Of a DNA stretch of 32,614 nt, positions 8,807-17,447 are shown one piece after another. The notes under the pieces are model-generated. The model searched no databases. It was given only the letters and a program-made list of their open reading frames with translations, and had not been told where the DNA came from. This DNA comes from Candidatus Eisenbergiella stercoravium (GTDB lineage: Bacteria; Bacillota; Clostridia; Lachnospirales; Lachnospiraceae), in the NCBI GenBank assembly GCA_019113175.1, contig DXHY01000061.1:1-32614 (forward strand), given 5' to 3'. Numbering within the stretch: the stretch's first letter is position 1; every line of letters starts with the position of its first letter. A program made the translations under genes and the position numbers.

Positions 8807-8858
8807 ACTGAAACCCTCCCTTTTCCGGTTCATCCCCGGTTCTGTTTTTCCTGTTTCT

Positions 8859-8888
8859 ACTATACCCCGGAATCCAGCTCCCCTTCAA
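8859..8888 (-). promoter_or_regulatory. Promoter of the GH105-regulator unit
   Basis: On the minus strand TTGAAG (8888-8883), an 18-bp spacer and TATAGT (8864-8859), about 50 bp before the GH105 start codon. Position and quality support a sigma-A promoter. Confidence 0.65.
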
Positions 8889-8943
8889 CCGCACAATTTT
8901 GTTTCTCCGTCAGTACCGGCTTTCTCCGTGCAAAATATTGAAG
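8884..8943. promoter_or_regulatory. Candidate AraC operator region upstream of the GH105 promoter
   Basis: GCAAAATATTGAAG (8930-8943) matches GCAAAATTTTGAAG at the permease promoter in 13 of 14 positions and on the same strand. It ends 41 bp from the -35 box, against 38 bp there. A weaker inner match (8884-8901, 12 of 18 to 5743-5760) covers the -35 box, again as at the permease promoter. The shared arrangement suggests one regulator for both promoters. Confidence 0.5.
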
Positions 8944-9003
8944 AAGGCTCCTTCTGCCGGGCAAGTACAGCGAGCGGCATGTCATAAGCTGTGCGTATCG
9001 CGA

Positions 9004-9038
9004 AATCGGATAGAGGAAGTTCCTTCCCCTATCCGATT
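9004..9038 (-). terminator. Hairpin after tex, possible terminator
   Basis: A 10-bp stem AATCGGATAG/CTATCCGATT extends inward by GGAA/TTCC after one mismatch. It lies about 45 bp past the tex stop on the minus strand. Only a short TTT follows, so termination is uncertain. The interval 8889-9083 otherwise holds the GH105 operator region and nothing coding. Confidence 0.45.
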
Positions 9039-9083
9039 GCTCCTTTTCCATATCCCTTTCCTGTCTCAGCGGCGCTTCCCTTC

Positions 9084-11612
9084 TCACTTTTTCTGTCTGT
9101 CCTTCGGCTTCGCCTCCTGATCCAGGCGCATGGTGAGGGAGATCCGCTTCTTCGCCACATCCACATCCAGAACCTTCACGTCCACCACGTCTCCCACGCT
9201 GACCGCCTCCAGCGGATGCTTAATGAAGCGGTCAGTGATCTGAGAAATGTGGACCAGGCCGTCCTGATGCACGCCGATATCCACGAAAGCGCCGAAATCG
9301 ATGACGTTCCTCACGGTTCCCTTCAGGATCATGCCGGGCTTTAAATCCTTCATATCCAGCACGTCACTTCTTAAGATCGGGGCGGGCATATCCTCTCTGG
9401 GATCTCTTGCGGGCTTCTCCAGCTCTTTTAAGATATCCGTCAGAGTGATCTCCCCGATGCCAAGCTCCTGCGCCAGCTTCGCCTTATCTCCGACTCTTCG
9501 CTCCAGGCCGGAAGCGGAGAGTCCGGAAGCGTTTTCCGGTCCATGCCCGGACTGCTCCGTCTGCGTTTTCGCCTGATTTCCGGCATCCTGCCGCGCCGCC
9601 TGCTTCTTCGCGTTCTGTCCGCCTTCTTCCAGAGAAATGCCTCCCATGGCCGCTGCGAGAGCCCGGCCCATGGCGGTGTTCGTGTTGCGGATCACCATCC
9701 GGCTGCCCTTTCTGTCAGAGCCGTTCTGTGCGGTTCCTCTGCCTCCCTGTCCTGCGGCATTGCCGGTTCCGCCGGAGGCTGCGCCCTTCGCATCGGTTCC
9801 GCCGCCTGCTCCGGCCGCCGTCCGTAAGCCGCTCTTTCCGTTCTTCTTCGCTGCGGCCGCCTGCGCCTGCAGCTTCTTCACATCATCAAACGTCATGCCC
9901 AGTCGGTCCAGAAGCTTCATGGTCGCCTCATAGGATTCCGGATGCACGCTGGTGGCGTCCAGAGGATTTTCCCCGTCCTGAATGCGCAGGAAGCCCGCGC
10001 ACTGCTCAAAGGCCTTCGGGCCCAGCTTGGGCACCTTGAGAAGCTGTTTCCGGTTGGTGAACCTGCCGTTGGCTTCTCTGTATTCCACAATATTTTTTGC
10101 GATGGTCTTCGTGATTCCTGAAATGTATTCCAATAGGGATGCGGAGGCCGTGTTCAGATCCACGCCCACCCGGTTCACGCAGTTCTCCACCACGCCCTCC
10201 AGCGCTTCCGACAGCTTTTTCTGGTTCATGTCGTGCTGGTACTGACCCACACCGATGGACTTGGGATCGATTTTTACCAGCTCCGCCAGCGGGTCCTGCA
10301 GGCGTCTCGCGATGGAGGCGGCGCTCCTCTGTCCCACGTCAAAATTGGGAAATTCCTCTGTGGCGAGCTTGCTCGCCGAATACACGGAAGCGCCCGCTTC
10401 ATTTACGATCACATACTGCACGGGTGTGGAAAGCTCCTTGATCAGTTCCACAATCACCTGCTCGGATTCCCGGGAAGCGGTTCCGTTTCCTACGGAAATC
10501 AGGGAAACGTGATATTTGTCAATGAGGCGCTTCAGCTCCTTCTTCGCTTCTTCCACCTTATTCTGGGGCGCCGTCGGATAAATCACCTTCGTATCCAGCA
10601 CCTTTCCCGTCTCGTCCACCACTGCCAGCTTACAGCCCGTGCGGAAGGCCGGGTCCCAGCCCAGCACCACCTTTCCCGCGATAGGCGGCTGCATGAGCAG
10701 CTGCTCCAGATTCTTTCCGAACACGGAAATGGCGCCGTCCTCCGCTTTCTCAGTCAGGTCGTTTCTGATTTCCCGCTCGATGGCAGGCGCGATCAGACGG
10801 TCATAGCTGTCCGCAATCGCCTCACGGAGCGCGGGTTCCGTGATGTTATTCTGCCTGGTGACGACCTTTTTGGCCAGATACTGCAGAATCCGCTCCTCGG
10901 GAGCCTCCACCTTCACGGTGAGGAATTTTTCCTTTTCTCCACGGTTTAGAGCCAGGATGCGGTGGCCTGCCGTCTTTTTCAGCGGCTCTTCATAATTATA
11001 ATAGGTCTCGTAAACGCTGGCAGCCTTCTCGTCCTTTGCCGTGCTGGTGAGTTTTCCTTCCTCAAAGGTGAGATTCCGGATGAAAATCCGGTAGTCCGCC
11101 TCATCGGAAATCATCTCCGCGATGATATCCTTCGCGCCCTGCAGCGCGTCCGCGGCGCTCTCCACGCCCTTTTCCTCACTCACATAAGCGGCGGCCTCCT
11201 CTTCCAGTGGACGGTCTGTCTCCTGCGCCAGAATGAGCTGCGCCAGTCTTTCCAGTCCCTTCTCCTTCGCCACGCTGGCACGGGTTCTTCTCTTGGGACG
11301 GTAAGGCCTGTAGAGGTCGTCCACCACCACCAGGGTCTCGGCCGCGAGGATCTTTTCCTTCAGCTCCTCCGTCAGCTTTCCCTGTTCTTCTATACTGGAT
11401 AAAACCTGTTCCTTCTTTTCTTCCAGATTTCTCAGGTAGTTCAGGCGTTCGTAAAGATCTCTTAACTGCTCGTCATTCAGAGAGCCCGTTGCTTCCTTAC
11501 GATAACGGGAAATGAAGGGAATCGTATTCCCCTCGTCGATCAGCTTTACCGCCGCTTCCACCTGCCATTTCTGAACCTTCAGTTCTTCTGTAAGCTTTCC
11601 TGTGATATCCAT
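9084..11612 (-). CDS. tex: Tex-family RNA-binding transcription accessory protein with a low-complexity insertion
   Basis: Cytoplasmic nucleic-acid-binding protein of the Tex/YhgF family. The 842 residues run in family order: N-terminal helical region (1-310), YqgF-like RNase H fold (about 315-440, starting VVLGWDPAFRTGCKLAVVD), helix-hairpin-helix region (about 485-560, SLLEYISGITKTIAKNIVEYR), and an S1 RNA-binding domain (about 757-829, GTVRNVIDFGAFVDIGVHQD). Most Tex proteins are roughly 710-780 residues. The excess is a Gly/Ala/Gln/Lys-rich, probably disordered insert at about 584-705, between the HhH and S1 regions. The ATG at 11612 has only a weak ribosome binding site (AGGAAA well upstream). 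It is monocistronic, with promoter and structured leader at 11672-11752. Confidence 0.93.
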   Translation of the reverse strand: MDITGKLTEELKVQKWQVEAAVKLIDEGNTIPFISRYRKEATGSLNDEQLRDLYERLNYLRNLEEKKEQVLSSIEEQGKLTEELKEKILAAETLVVVDDLYRPYRPKRRTRASVAKEKGLERLAQLILAQETDRPLEEEAAAYVSEEKGVESAADALQGAKDIIAEMISDEADYRIFIRNLTFEEGKLTSTAKDEKAASVYETYYNYEEPLKKTAGHRILALNRGEKEKFLTVKVEAPEERILQYLAKKVVTRQNNITEPALREAIADSYDRLIAPAIEREIRNDLTEKAEDGAISVFGKNLEQLLMQPPIAGKVVLGWDPAFRTGCKLAVVDETGKVLDTKVIYPTAPQNKVEEAKKELKRLIDKYHVSLISVGNGTASRESEQVIVELIKELSTPVQYVIVNEAGASVYSASKLATEEFPNFDVGQRSAASIARRLQDPLAELVKIDPKSIGVGQYQHDMNQKKLSEALEGVVENCVNRVGVDLNTASASLLEYISGITKTIAKNIVEYREANGRFTNRKQLLKVPKLGPKAFEQCAGFLRIQDGENPLDATSVHPESYEATMKLLDRLGMTFDDVKKLQAQAAAAKKNGKSGLRTAAGAGGGTDAKGAASGGTGNAAGQGGRGTAQNGSDRKGSRMVIRNTNTAMGRALAAAMGGISLEEGGQNAKKQAARQDAGNQAKTQTEQSGHGPENASGLSASGLERRVGDKAKLAQELGIGEITLTDILKELEKPARDPREDMPAPILRSDVLDMKDLKPGMILKGTVRNVIDFGAFVDIGVHQDGLVHISQITDRFIKHPLEAVSVGDVVDVKVLDVDVAKKRISLTMRLDQEAKPKDRQKK

Positions 11613-11671
11613 TTTCTGTCGTCTGTATTTCCTGTCCTGCAGACAGGATATCCCTTTCCTTTCATAAAAAT

Positions 11672-11722
11672 AAAAGAACCTCCCACCCTCTCCAGTCGCA
11701 GAGATGTGCGGGACGCTCTTTT
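11672..11722 (-). promoter_or_regulatory. Structured leader of tex, possible attenuator
   Basis: Directly after the tex -10 box the minus-strand leader can fold TCCCGC with GTGGGA and then runs into TTCTTTTATTTTT. At DNA level the outer arms AAAAGA/TCTTTT also pair. A hairpin plus T-run this close to the 5' end of a transcript could attenuate or could be a passive leader structure. No known riboswitch consensus fits. Confidence 0.35.
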
Positions 11723-11752
11723 ATTATAGTGGAAGGAGGCGCGTAATTTCAA
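11723..11752 (-). promoter_or_regulatory. Promoter of tex
   Basis: On the minus strand TTGAAA (11752-11747), an 18-bp spacer and a perfect TATAAT (11728-11723). The transcript would carry a leader of about 105 nt before the tex ATG. Confidence 0.75.
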
Positions 11753-11821
11753 GCTTCTTCCTTTTTTTCTTTCACTTCCTTTTTATTTCACTCTATAGTC
11801 GGGATTGTTACAGTTTACTCC

Positions 11822-11873
11822 GCGCCATTCGCAAAGCCGCGCTTCGCAGCTACCTTTGCTCATAAACGGGCGC
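11822..11873. repeat. Nested palindromic element in the tex/membrane protein intergenic region
   Basis: Outer arms GCGCC (11822-11826) and GGCGC (11869-11873) enclose inner arms GCAAAG (11831-11836) and CTTTGC (11854-11859). The core GCCGCGCTTCGCAGC (11836-11850) recurs with one change at 147-161, at the end of the GH127 gene. This suggests a small dispersed element. Apart from this and the two promoters, the 11613-11979 interval shows nothing else. Confidence 0.4.
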
Positions 11874-11890
11874 TTTCACACTTTTTTTAT

Positions 11891-11919
11891 TTGTCACATC
11901 TCCCCATGCGTGCTACAAT
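11891..11919 (+). promoter_or_regulatory. Promoter of the small membrane protein/DUF975 pair
   Basis: TTGTCA (11891-11896), a 17-bp spacer and TACAAT (11914-11919), about 60 bp before the start codon at 11980. Confidence 0.65.
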
Positions 11920-11979
11920 ATCTTTCATAAGCTTTTCCATAAAAATCAGAATTTGTGCCTTTTGCGCACGGAGGTAAAC

Positions 11980-12426
11980 ATGGACAATTATAACAACGGG
12001 CAGATCCCGCCCTGGCAGAACAACAATTCCGGCATTCCGCCGTATTATACGCCGCCGACCAGACATCCCGGAAGCTCCTTTGCAACCGCTTCCATGGTGC
12101 TCGGCATCCTGGCCATTCTCAGCGCATTTACGGGAACGGTTTTTCCTCCCATCATCTGCGGAGGACTTTCCATCATCCTGGCCCTTCTGTCCAAGGGAAA
12201 TGACAGGGCCATGCTTCCCAACGCGAAGGTCGGCGTTCTGACGGCCATACTCGGCCTGATCGTCAACGTCCTGATCGTGGCGAGCTCCTTTCTGCTGCTG
12301 TTCACCAATCCAAACATGCAGGAGGAATTTCATGACCAGCTGAATCAGTATTATGAGTATTTCTACGGGGAAAGCTTCGACGACGCCTGGGACGAAATAC
12401 AGGGGATCTACGGCGAAAGCCGGTAA
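11980..12426 (+). CDS. Small proline-rich, two-segment membrane protein (DUF4190-like)
   Basis: No function is recognised. The 148-residue protein has a polar Asn/Pro/Tyr-rich N-terminal tail (about 1-40, cytoplasmic or surface). Two hydrophobic regions follow (about 45-80, with a GxFxPxICGxxSIILALL-like hairpin, and about 94-117), then an acidic C-terminal tail rich in Glu, Asp and Tyr. This layout is seen in DUF4190-type proteins and similar Firmicutes membrane proteins. The ATG at 11980 has GGAGG 5 nt upstream; an ATG at 11953 has no such site. It lies 45 bp before the DUF975 gene, in the same unit. A role in the envelope is plausible from the topology only. Confidence 0.75.
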   Translation: MDNYNNGQIPPWQNNNSGIPPYYTPPTRHPGSSFATASMVLGILAILSAFTGTVFPPIICGGLSIILALLSKGNDRAMLPNAKVGVLTAILGLIVNVLIVASSFLLLFTNPNMQEEFHDQLNQYYEYFYGESFDDAWDEIQGIYGESR

Positions 12427-12471
12427 TGCCCTTTCTGTGGCGCCAATTTTACCAAAAGGAGAGAAACAAAT

Positions 12472-13203
12472 ATGGAAAGACATGCAACCTCAGCCGAGCT
12501 GAAGGCCAGGGCAAAGGGGCAGCTTCTTGGAAAATACGGAACCGTGATTCCCGCGATCCTCATCGTGGAGATCATCATGTTTGTGATCAGCAGCATCATC
12601 ACGTTTCCTCTGAATACACAGACCATACCGGGAATTATCATCAGTTTTATTATTGACTGTCTGTTGCAGCTTTTTGCGGGAATCTTCATCGCGGGGCAGA
12701 CCTATCTGTATCTGAACATTTCCTGCGGCGGAAACATCCGGGTCAGCGATGTGTTCTACGGCTTCACCCATCATCCGGATAAGGCCATCCTGATCCAGCT
12801 TTTCCAGCTTCTTCTGATGCTGGCGACTTTCGTGCCGCTGTTTCTCTTTCTGGCTCTGTGGATGGTGATCGACACGCTCTATATGCTGATTCCCATCACC
12901 GTCACTTTCTGCTTCGGACTGGCAGCATCCATCATCATCACGCTGATGTACTCACAGAGCTACTTCGTGATGCTGGATTTCCCGGATTTTTCCGCAGTTC
13001 AGTGCCTGCGCTTCAGCCGGAAGATCATGAAGGGGAACAAGGCGAGACGCTTTTATCTGGATGTGAGCTTTATCCCTCTGTATCTGCTGGGTTTCCTCAC
13101 CTGCTGCATCGGTCTGCTGTTCGTGATTCCCTATATGAACACCACCTACTCCAATTTCTATCTGGAGCTGATGAGCAAAAGGAATGGGCAGGGTTCTCAC
13201 TAA
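12472..13203 (+). CDS. DUF975 family integral membrane protein
   Basis: Integral membrane protein of unknown function. The 243-residue protein shows the DUF975 pattern. It starts with a helix of the type SAELKARAKGQLLGKYG and continues with about six hydrophobic segments. An amphipathic RFSRKIMKGNKARRFYLD region precedes the last pair of segments, and the C-terminus ends IPYMNTTYSNFYLELM, matching the family's PY-x-x-T-x-x-x-FY ending. The ATG at 12472 follows AAAGGAGAG. It sits 45 bp after the small membrane protein gene and ends 55 bp before a strong convergent terminator shared with prfB. Confidence 0.82.
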   Translation: MERHATSAELKARAKGQLLGKYGTVIPAILIVEIIMFVISSIITFPLNTQTIPGIIISFIIDCLLQLFAGIFIAGQTYLYLNISCGGNIRVSDVFYGFTHHPDKAILIQLFQLLLMLATFVPLFLFLALWMVIDTLYMLIPITVTFCFGLAASIIITLMYSQSYFVMLDFPDFSAVQCLRFSRKIMKGNKARRFYLDVSFIPLYLLGFLTCCIGLLFVIPYMNTTYSNFYLELMSKRNGQGSH

Positions 13204-13257
13204 TCATTAAAGATGTTCTTTCGCTGAACATGCTCCGCCCCAAACGTGCACCTACGG

Positions 13258-13300
13258 AAAAGCATCGGCCCATTACAATAATGGCCGATGCTTTATATTT
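13258..13300. terminator. Bidirectional terminator between the DUF975 gene and prfB
   Basis: A perfect 10-bp stem AGCATCGGCC/GGCCGATGCT (13261-13270, 13283-13292), with T-rich flanks on both strands (TTTATATTTTC on plus, TTTTCC on minus). Both convergent genes end next to it. Confidence 0.85.
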
Positions 13301-13301
13301 T

Positions 13302-14427
13302 CTATTCTTCTCCTTCAGCCTTCCCCGTGCTGATCCACTTGAGGTAGGCATTGATGAAGGGATCCAGGTCACCATCCATCACCGCGTCCACATTTCCCGT
13401 TTCATGGCCGGTTCTGTGATCCTTCACCATGGTATAGGGCTGGAAGACGTAGGAACGGATCTGGTTGCCCCAGCCGATTTCCTTCACCTCGCCGCGGATG
13501 CCGGAAAGCTTCTGCGCATTTTCCTCCTGCTTGAGCATGTACAGCTTCGCCTTCAGCATCTGCATGGCCTTATCCTTGTTCTGGAACTGGGAACGCTCGT
13601 TCTGGCACTGCACCACGATTCCGGTAGGAAGGTGGGTGATGCGGATGGCGGAGGATGTCTTGTTGATGTGCTGTCCGCCCGCGCCGCTGCTTCGGTAGGT
13701 ATCGATTCTCAGATCCTCATCGTTGATCTCCACATCCAGATCCTCTTCGATATTCGGCATAACGTCCAGCGATACGAAGGAGGTCTGCCGTTTTCCCTGA
13801 GCGTTGAAGGGAGAAATGCGCACCAGACGGTGTACGCCCTTTTCCGACTTGAGATAGCCGTAGGCGTTTTCTCCGTTCACCTGGAAGGTAACAGACTTGA
13901 TGCCCGCCTCATCGCCGTCCAGATAGTCCAGGACCTCCACGCTGAAGCCCTTTTTCTCAGCCCATCTGGTATACATGCGGTAGAGCATGCTACACCAGTC
14001 GCAGCTTTCCGTTCCGCCCGCTCCGGCGTTCAGCTTCAGGATCGCGTCGTTCTTGTCATACTCCCCTGTCAAAAGGGTACTGATGCGAAGCGTTTCCAGC
14101 TCGCCCGCAAAGGAATCCAGCTCGCCGCGGATCTCCTCGGCCATGCTTTCATCCCCTTCCTCGTTTCCCATCTCGATCAGGGTCTCAATATCCTCATACT
14201 GGGTTTCCAGACCGTTAATCTGATCCACCGTATCCTTGAGGTTTTTCAGTTCCTTCATCTTTTTGTTGGAATAATCGGGATTATCCCAGAAGCCTGGGGC
14301 TTCCATCTCCCGTTCCAGCTCTTCTATCCTCTTCGTCTTTTCAGCGAGGTTAAAGTGAATCCCTCACTTCCGCTAATGGAGTTTTGTAAGACTGTAATTC
14401 CTGCTTCATCTGATCGAGCAAGACCAT
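13302..14427 (-). CDS. prfB: Peptide chain release factor 2, made by +1 frameshift at a UAA codon
   Basis: RF2 releases peptides at UGA and UAA codons. The gene is in two frames. Codons 1-25 run from the ATG at 14427 (starting MVLLDQMKQEL) to TCA CTT, then TAA at 14352-14350. Skipping one T gives AAC CTC GCT GAA and continues as NLAEKTKRIEELEREMEAPG for a 374-residue protein of normal RF2 length. The SPF specificity motif (VRISPFN) and the GGQ catalytic motif (GAGGQHINKTS) are both present. The frameshift site has the usual CTT slip codon. However, the in-frame stop is TAA rather than the usual TGA, and the internal Shine-Dalgarno is only GAGGGA. GGTGGT precedes the ATG. It follows secA by 93 bp, a common Firmicutes order. 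The 14428-14520 gap shows no promoter or terminator. Confidence 0.92.
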
Positions 14428-14520
14428 TGCGAATCACCACCTTTTCTTTTTCAAACCTGTTCTGCCGGGGCATGCTTCATCCGCCTGCCGTCAGCGTTGT
14501 CTCTCTGCTTTCTTCCTCTG

Positions 14521-17088
14521 TTATTTATTCCTGCCGCAGCAGTTCTTATACTTCTTACCGCTTCCGCAGGGACAGGGATCATTGGGGTAAACCTTGGCCG
14601 CAGCCTTTTTCACGGGAGTTTTCGCCTTTGAGTCGTCCTTGTTGGTTCCCGTCACCTTAGCAACCTGTTCTCTTTCCACCTTCTGCTCCACACGAACATG
14701 GAAGAGCAGACGCAGGGTATCCTCCTGGATGCTTTCCGTCATGGCGTTGAACATCTCATAGCCGCTCATCTTATACTCCACCAGAGGATCCCTCTGGCCG
14801 TATGCCTGCAGGCCGATGCCCTGACGGAGCTGCTCCATATCGTCGATATGGGACATCCACTTGTTATCGATTACCTTCAGAAGCACCACGCGCTCCAGCT
14901 CACGGATCATCTCCGCCTGCGGGAACTCCGCTTCCTTATTTTCATACAGCTTGACGGCTTCTTCCTTCAGCTGCTGCTTCAGGCTGTTTTTCTTGGGCTT
15001 TGCCACCCGCTCCTTCGTGACCGGAGCCAGGGGGATGATCGGAAGCAGGAGGGAATTCAGCTCGGTGAAATTCCACTCGTCCACATCCGCATCCTCACCG
15101 ATCACCATATCCACGGTGTTGTCCACCGTATCCGTAATCATCTTGTAGATCACGTCGCGCATGCTCTCACCGTCCAGCACGCGGCGTCTTTCCGCATAGA
15201 TGATCTCACGCTGCTCATTCATCACCTGGTCGTACTCCAGCAGGTTCTTACGGATGCCGAAGTTATTGCCCTCGATCTTCTTCTGGGCGGATTCAATGGC
15301 ACCCGTGAGCATTTTGTGCTCGATCTCCTGGTTCTCCGGCACGCCCATCGCATTGAACATATTGATCAGGCGCTCGGAACCGAACAGGCGCATCAGGTCA
15401 TCTTCCAGTGAAATGTAGAACTTGGATTCGCCCGGATCTCCCTGACGGCCGCTTCGACCGCGCAGCTGGTTGTCGATACGTCTGGATTCGTGACGCTCCG
15501 TGCCGATGATCTTCAGACCACCCACTGCTCTCGCCTCATCGTCCAGCTTGATATCCGTACCACGGCCCGCCATGTTGGTGGCGATGGTGACCGCGCCATG
15601 AACACCGGCGTCCGCCACGATCTCCGCCTCAAGCTCATGGAATTTTGCGTTCAGCACCTTATGCGGAATGCCCTTCTTTTTCAGAAGGCCGGAAAGCTCT
15701 TCGGAAGCTTCGATGGTGATGGTGCCCACCAGCACGGGCTGGCCCTTCGCATGTGCCTCCTCCACCGCTTCCACGATGGCGTGAAGCTTTTCCTTTTTCG
15801 TCTTATATACGGCATCCTGATGATCGATTCTGCGCACCGGCTTGTTGGTGGGGATCTCCACCACGTCCATACCGTAAATATCGCGGAATTCCTTCTCCTC
15901 CGTCAGCGCCGTACCGGTCATGCCGGCTTTTTTCTCAAATTTATTGAAGAAGTTCTGGAAGGTGATGGTGGCAAGGGTCTTGCTCTCCCGCTTAACCTTC
16001 ACATGCTCCTTCGCCTCGATGGCCTGATGCAGTCCGTCCGAATAGCGCCGTCCCGGCATGATACGGCCGGTGAACTCATCCACGATCAGCACCTGGTCAT
16101 CCTTCACCACATAGTCCTTGTCACGGAACATCAGGTTGTTCGCCCGCAGCGCGAGGATGATGTTGTGCTGGATCTCCAGATTCTGCGGATCAGCCAGATT
16201 GTCAATCTGGAAGAATTTCTCCACCTTGGCCACACCGCGTTCGGTCAGGTTGACCACCTTATCCTTTTCATTGACGATGAAGTCTCCGGTTTCCTCCTGC
16301 TCCACGCCCATGATGGCGTCCAGCTTGGAGAGATCCTCCATATCCCTGCCCCGTTCCATCTGCTTGGCCAGAATGTCGCAGGCCTCATACAGTCTGGTGG
16401 ATTTGCCGCTCTGGCCGGAAATGATCAGAGGCGTTCTGGCCTCGTCGATGAGCACAGAGTCCACCTCATCGATGATGGCATAATGCAGATCTCTCAGAAC
16501 CAGCTGTTCCTTATAGATGACCATGTTGTCTCTCAGATAGTCGAAACCCAGTTCGTTGTTGGTCACGTAGGTGATATCCTTCGCGTACTCCGCGCGGCGT
16601 TCCTCCGACTTCATGCCGTTTAAGACACAGCCCACCTCCAGGCCGAGGAATTCATGCACGGCGCCCATCCAGGCCGCGTCACGGCTGGCCAGATAGTCGT
16701 TGACCGTAACCACATGCACGCCCTTGCCTTCCAGCGCATTCAGATAGGCGGGGAGGGTGGAAACCAGCGTCTTTCCTTCACCTGTCTTCATCTCCGCGAT
16801 ACGTCCCTGATGAAGGATGATACCTCCGATCAGCTGTACACGGAAGGGTTCCATGTTCAGGACACGCCGGGCAGCCTCACGCACTGTGGCATAAGCCTCA
16901 GGCAGTAGGTCGTCCAGAGTTTCTCCATCCGCAAGCCTCTTCTTGAATTCCTTCGTCTTGTCCTTCAGCGCATCATCGGAAAGCGCCATCATCTCAGGTC
17001 TCAGGGATTCTATTTTTTCCACAAGGGGTTCGATCCGCTTCAGCTCTCTCTGGCTGTGCGTACCGAAAACTTTTTGAATGATATTCAT
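14521..17088 (-). CDS. secA: Preprotein translocase ATPase SecA
   Basis: Motor that drives unfolded preproteins through SecYEG at the membrane. The 855-residue protein has Walker A MKTGEGKT (100-107), the DEVD Walker B region ([20 protein letters not shown]), helicase motifs [12 protein letters not shown] and [10 protein letters not shown], and a C-terminal zinc-binding SEC-C tail [15 protein letters not shown] that binds SecB or ribosomes in other bacteria. The length is typical. The ATG at 17088 is preceded by GGAGCAGGT. It is the first gene of the secA-prfB unit, with a promoter at 17226-17254 and a leader of about 130 nt. Confidence 0.97.
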   Translation of the reverse strand: MNIIQKVFGTHSQRELKRIEPLVEKIESLRPEMMALSDDALKDKTKEFKKRLADGETLDDLLPEAYATVREAARRVLNMEPFRVQLIGGIILHQGRIAEMKTGEGKTLVSTLPAYLNALEGKGVHVVTVNDYLASRDAAWMGAVHEFLGLEVGCVLNGMKSEERRAEYAKDITYVTNNELGFDYLRDNMVIYKEQLVLRDLHYAIIDEVDSVLIDEARTPLIISGQSGKSTRLYEACDILAKQMERGRDMEDLSKLDAIMGVEQEETGDFIVNEKDKVVNLTERGVAKVEKFFQIDNLADPQNLEIQHNIILALRANNLMFRDKDYVVKDDQVLIVDEFTGRIMPGRRYSDGLHQAIEAKEHVKVKRESKTLATITFQNFFNKFEKKAGMTGTALTEEKEFRDIYGMDVVEIPTNKPVRRIDHQDAVYKTKKEKLHAIVEAVEEAHAKGQPVLVGTITIEASEELSGLLKKKGIPHKVLNAKFHELEAEIVADAGVHGAVTIATNMAGRGTDIKLDDEARAVGGLKIIGTERHESRRIDNQLRGRSGRQGDPGESKFYISLEDDLMRLFGSERLINMFNAMGVPENQEIEHKMLTGAIESAQKKIEGNNFGIRKNLLEYDQVMNEQREIIYAERRRVLDGESMRDVIYKMITDTVDNTVDMVIGEDADVDEWNFTELNSLLLPIIPLAPVTKERVAKPKKNSLKQQLKEEAVKLYENKEAEFPQAEMIRELERVVLLKVIDNKWMSHIDDMEQLRQGIGLQAYGQRDPLVEYKMSGYEMFNAMTESIQEDTLRLLFHVRVEQKVEREQVAKVTGTNKDDSKAKTPVKKAAAKVYPNDPCPCGSGKKYKNCCGRNK

Positions 17089-17225
17089 CTTAATACCTGC
17101 TCCATTCTTGTTGTCCGCGTGCCTTGCGTCCGGGCATTCCTTTCATTCACCTTTCCCGGAATCCCTGAGGATCCATTCCCGGAAATTCCGGTGAAAAGCA
17201 AAGCTGTCTGCCCACACTTCTTTTT

Positions 17226-17254
17226 ATTTTAACAGAAAAGAACCTGTTATTCAA
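17226..17254 (-). promoter_or_regulatory. Promoter of secA-prfB
   Basis: On the minus strand TTGAAT (17254-17249), a 17-bp spacer and TAAAAT (17231-17226). The spacer is flanked by an AACAG/CTGTT inverted repeat, which may be chance. Between here and 17415 lies A+T-rich sequence with three similar AAATTCAT/AAATTTCAT words and nothing coding. Confidence 0.65.
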
Positions 17255-17415
17255 CTTTTATCTGCCATGCAGTCCGATTTTCAGGCCATTTCAGCTCCGT
17301 TTTGTTAACATTTACCATCCTGCCTTTTTCATTTCGTCCACCTTCAAAATTCATGCACAAAAATTTCATAAATCAATTGGTAAAATTCATCAAAAATGTA
17401 AGGCTGAAGCCACGA

Positions 17416-17447
17416 TATAGTATGTTACTGTACGGCCGGCATTAACT
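17416..17447 (+). promoter_or_regulatory. Candidate ribonucleic antiterminator (RAT) site before the LicT-like relic
   Basis: TGTTACTG (17423-17430) followed by GGCATTAACT (17438-17447) resembles the two arms of LicT/BglG target RNAs (TGTTACTG, then GGCAAAACCT-like). Its place just upstream of a relic of exactly that protein family supports the reading. The overlapping terminator expected of a working site was not found, so it is probably decayed too. A TATAGT at 17416-17421 lies too close to be the matching -10. Confidence 0.4.

Noticed and set aside
5670-8900. CcpA (cre) sites sought near the sugar-locus promoters
   Set aside because: No sequence matched the cre consensus well enough to report.
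11672-11722. AGGGTGGGA in the tex leader considered as a T-box
   Set aside because: The CCGCG part of the T-box is missing, there is no room for a specifier stem after the promoter, and tex is not an amino acid gene.
13302-14427. prfB considered as a frameshifted pseudogene
   Set aside because: The break is exactly at the conserved RF2 shift position with CTT, and all functional motifs are intact downstream.
12858-14660. 600-codon open frame on the plus strand
   Set aside because: It runs antisense to prfB and overlaps the DUF975 gene; no ribosome binding site or recognisable domain, while the minus strand encodes a clear RF2.
15490-16623. 377-codon plus-strand open frame
   Set aside because: Antisense to secA, His/Leu-rich composition typical of the reverse complement of a real gene.
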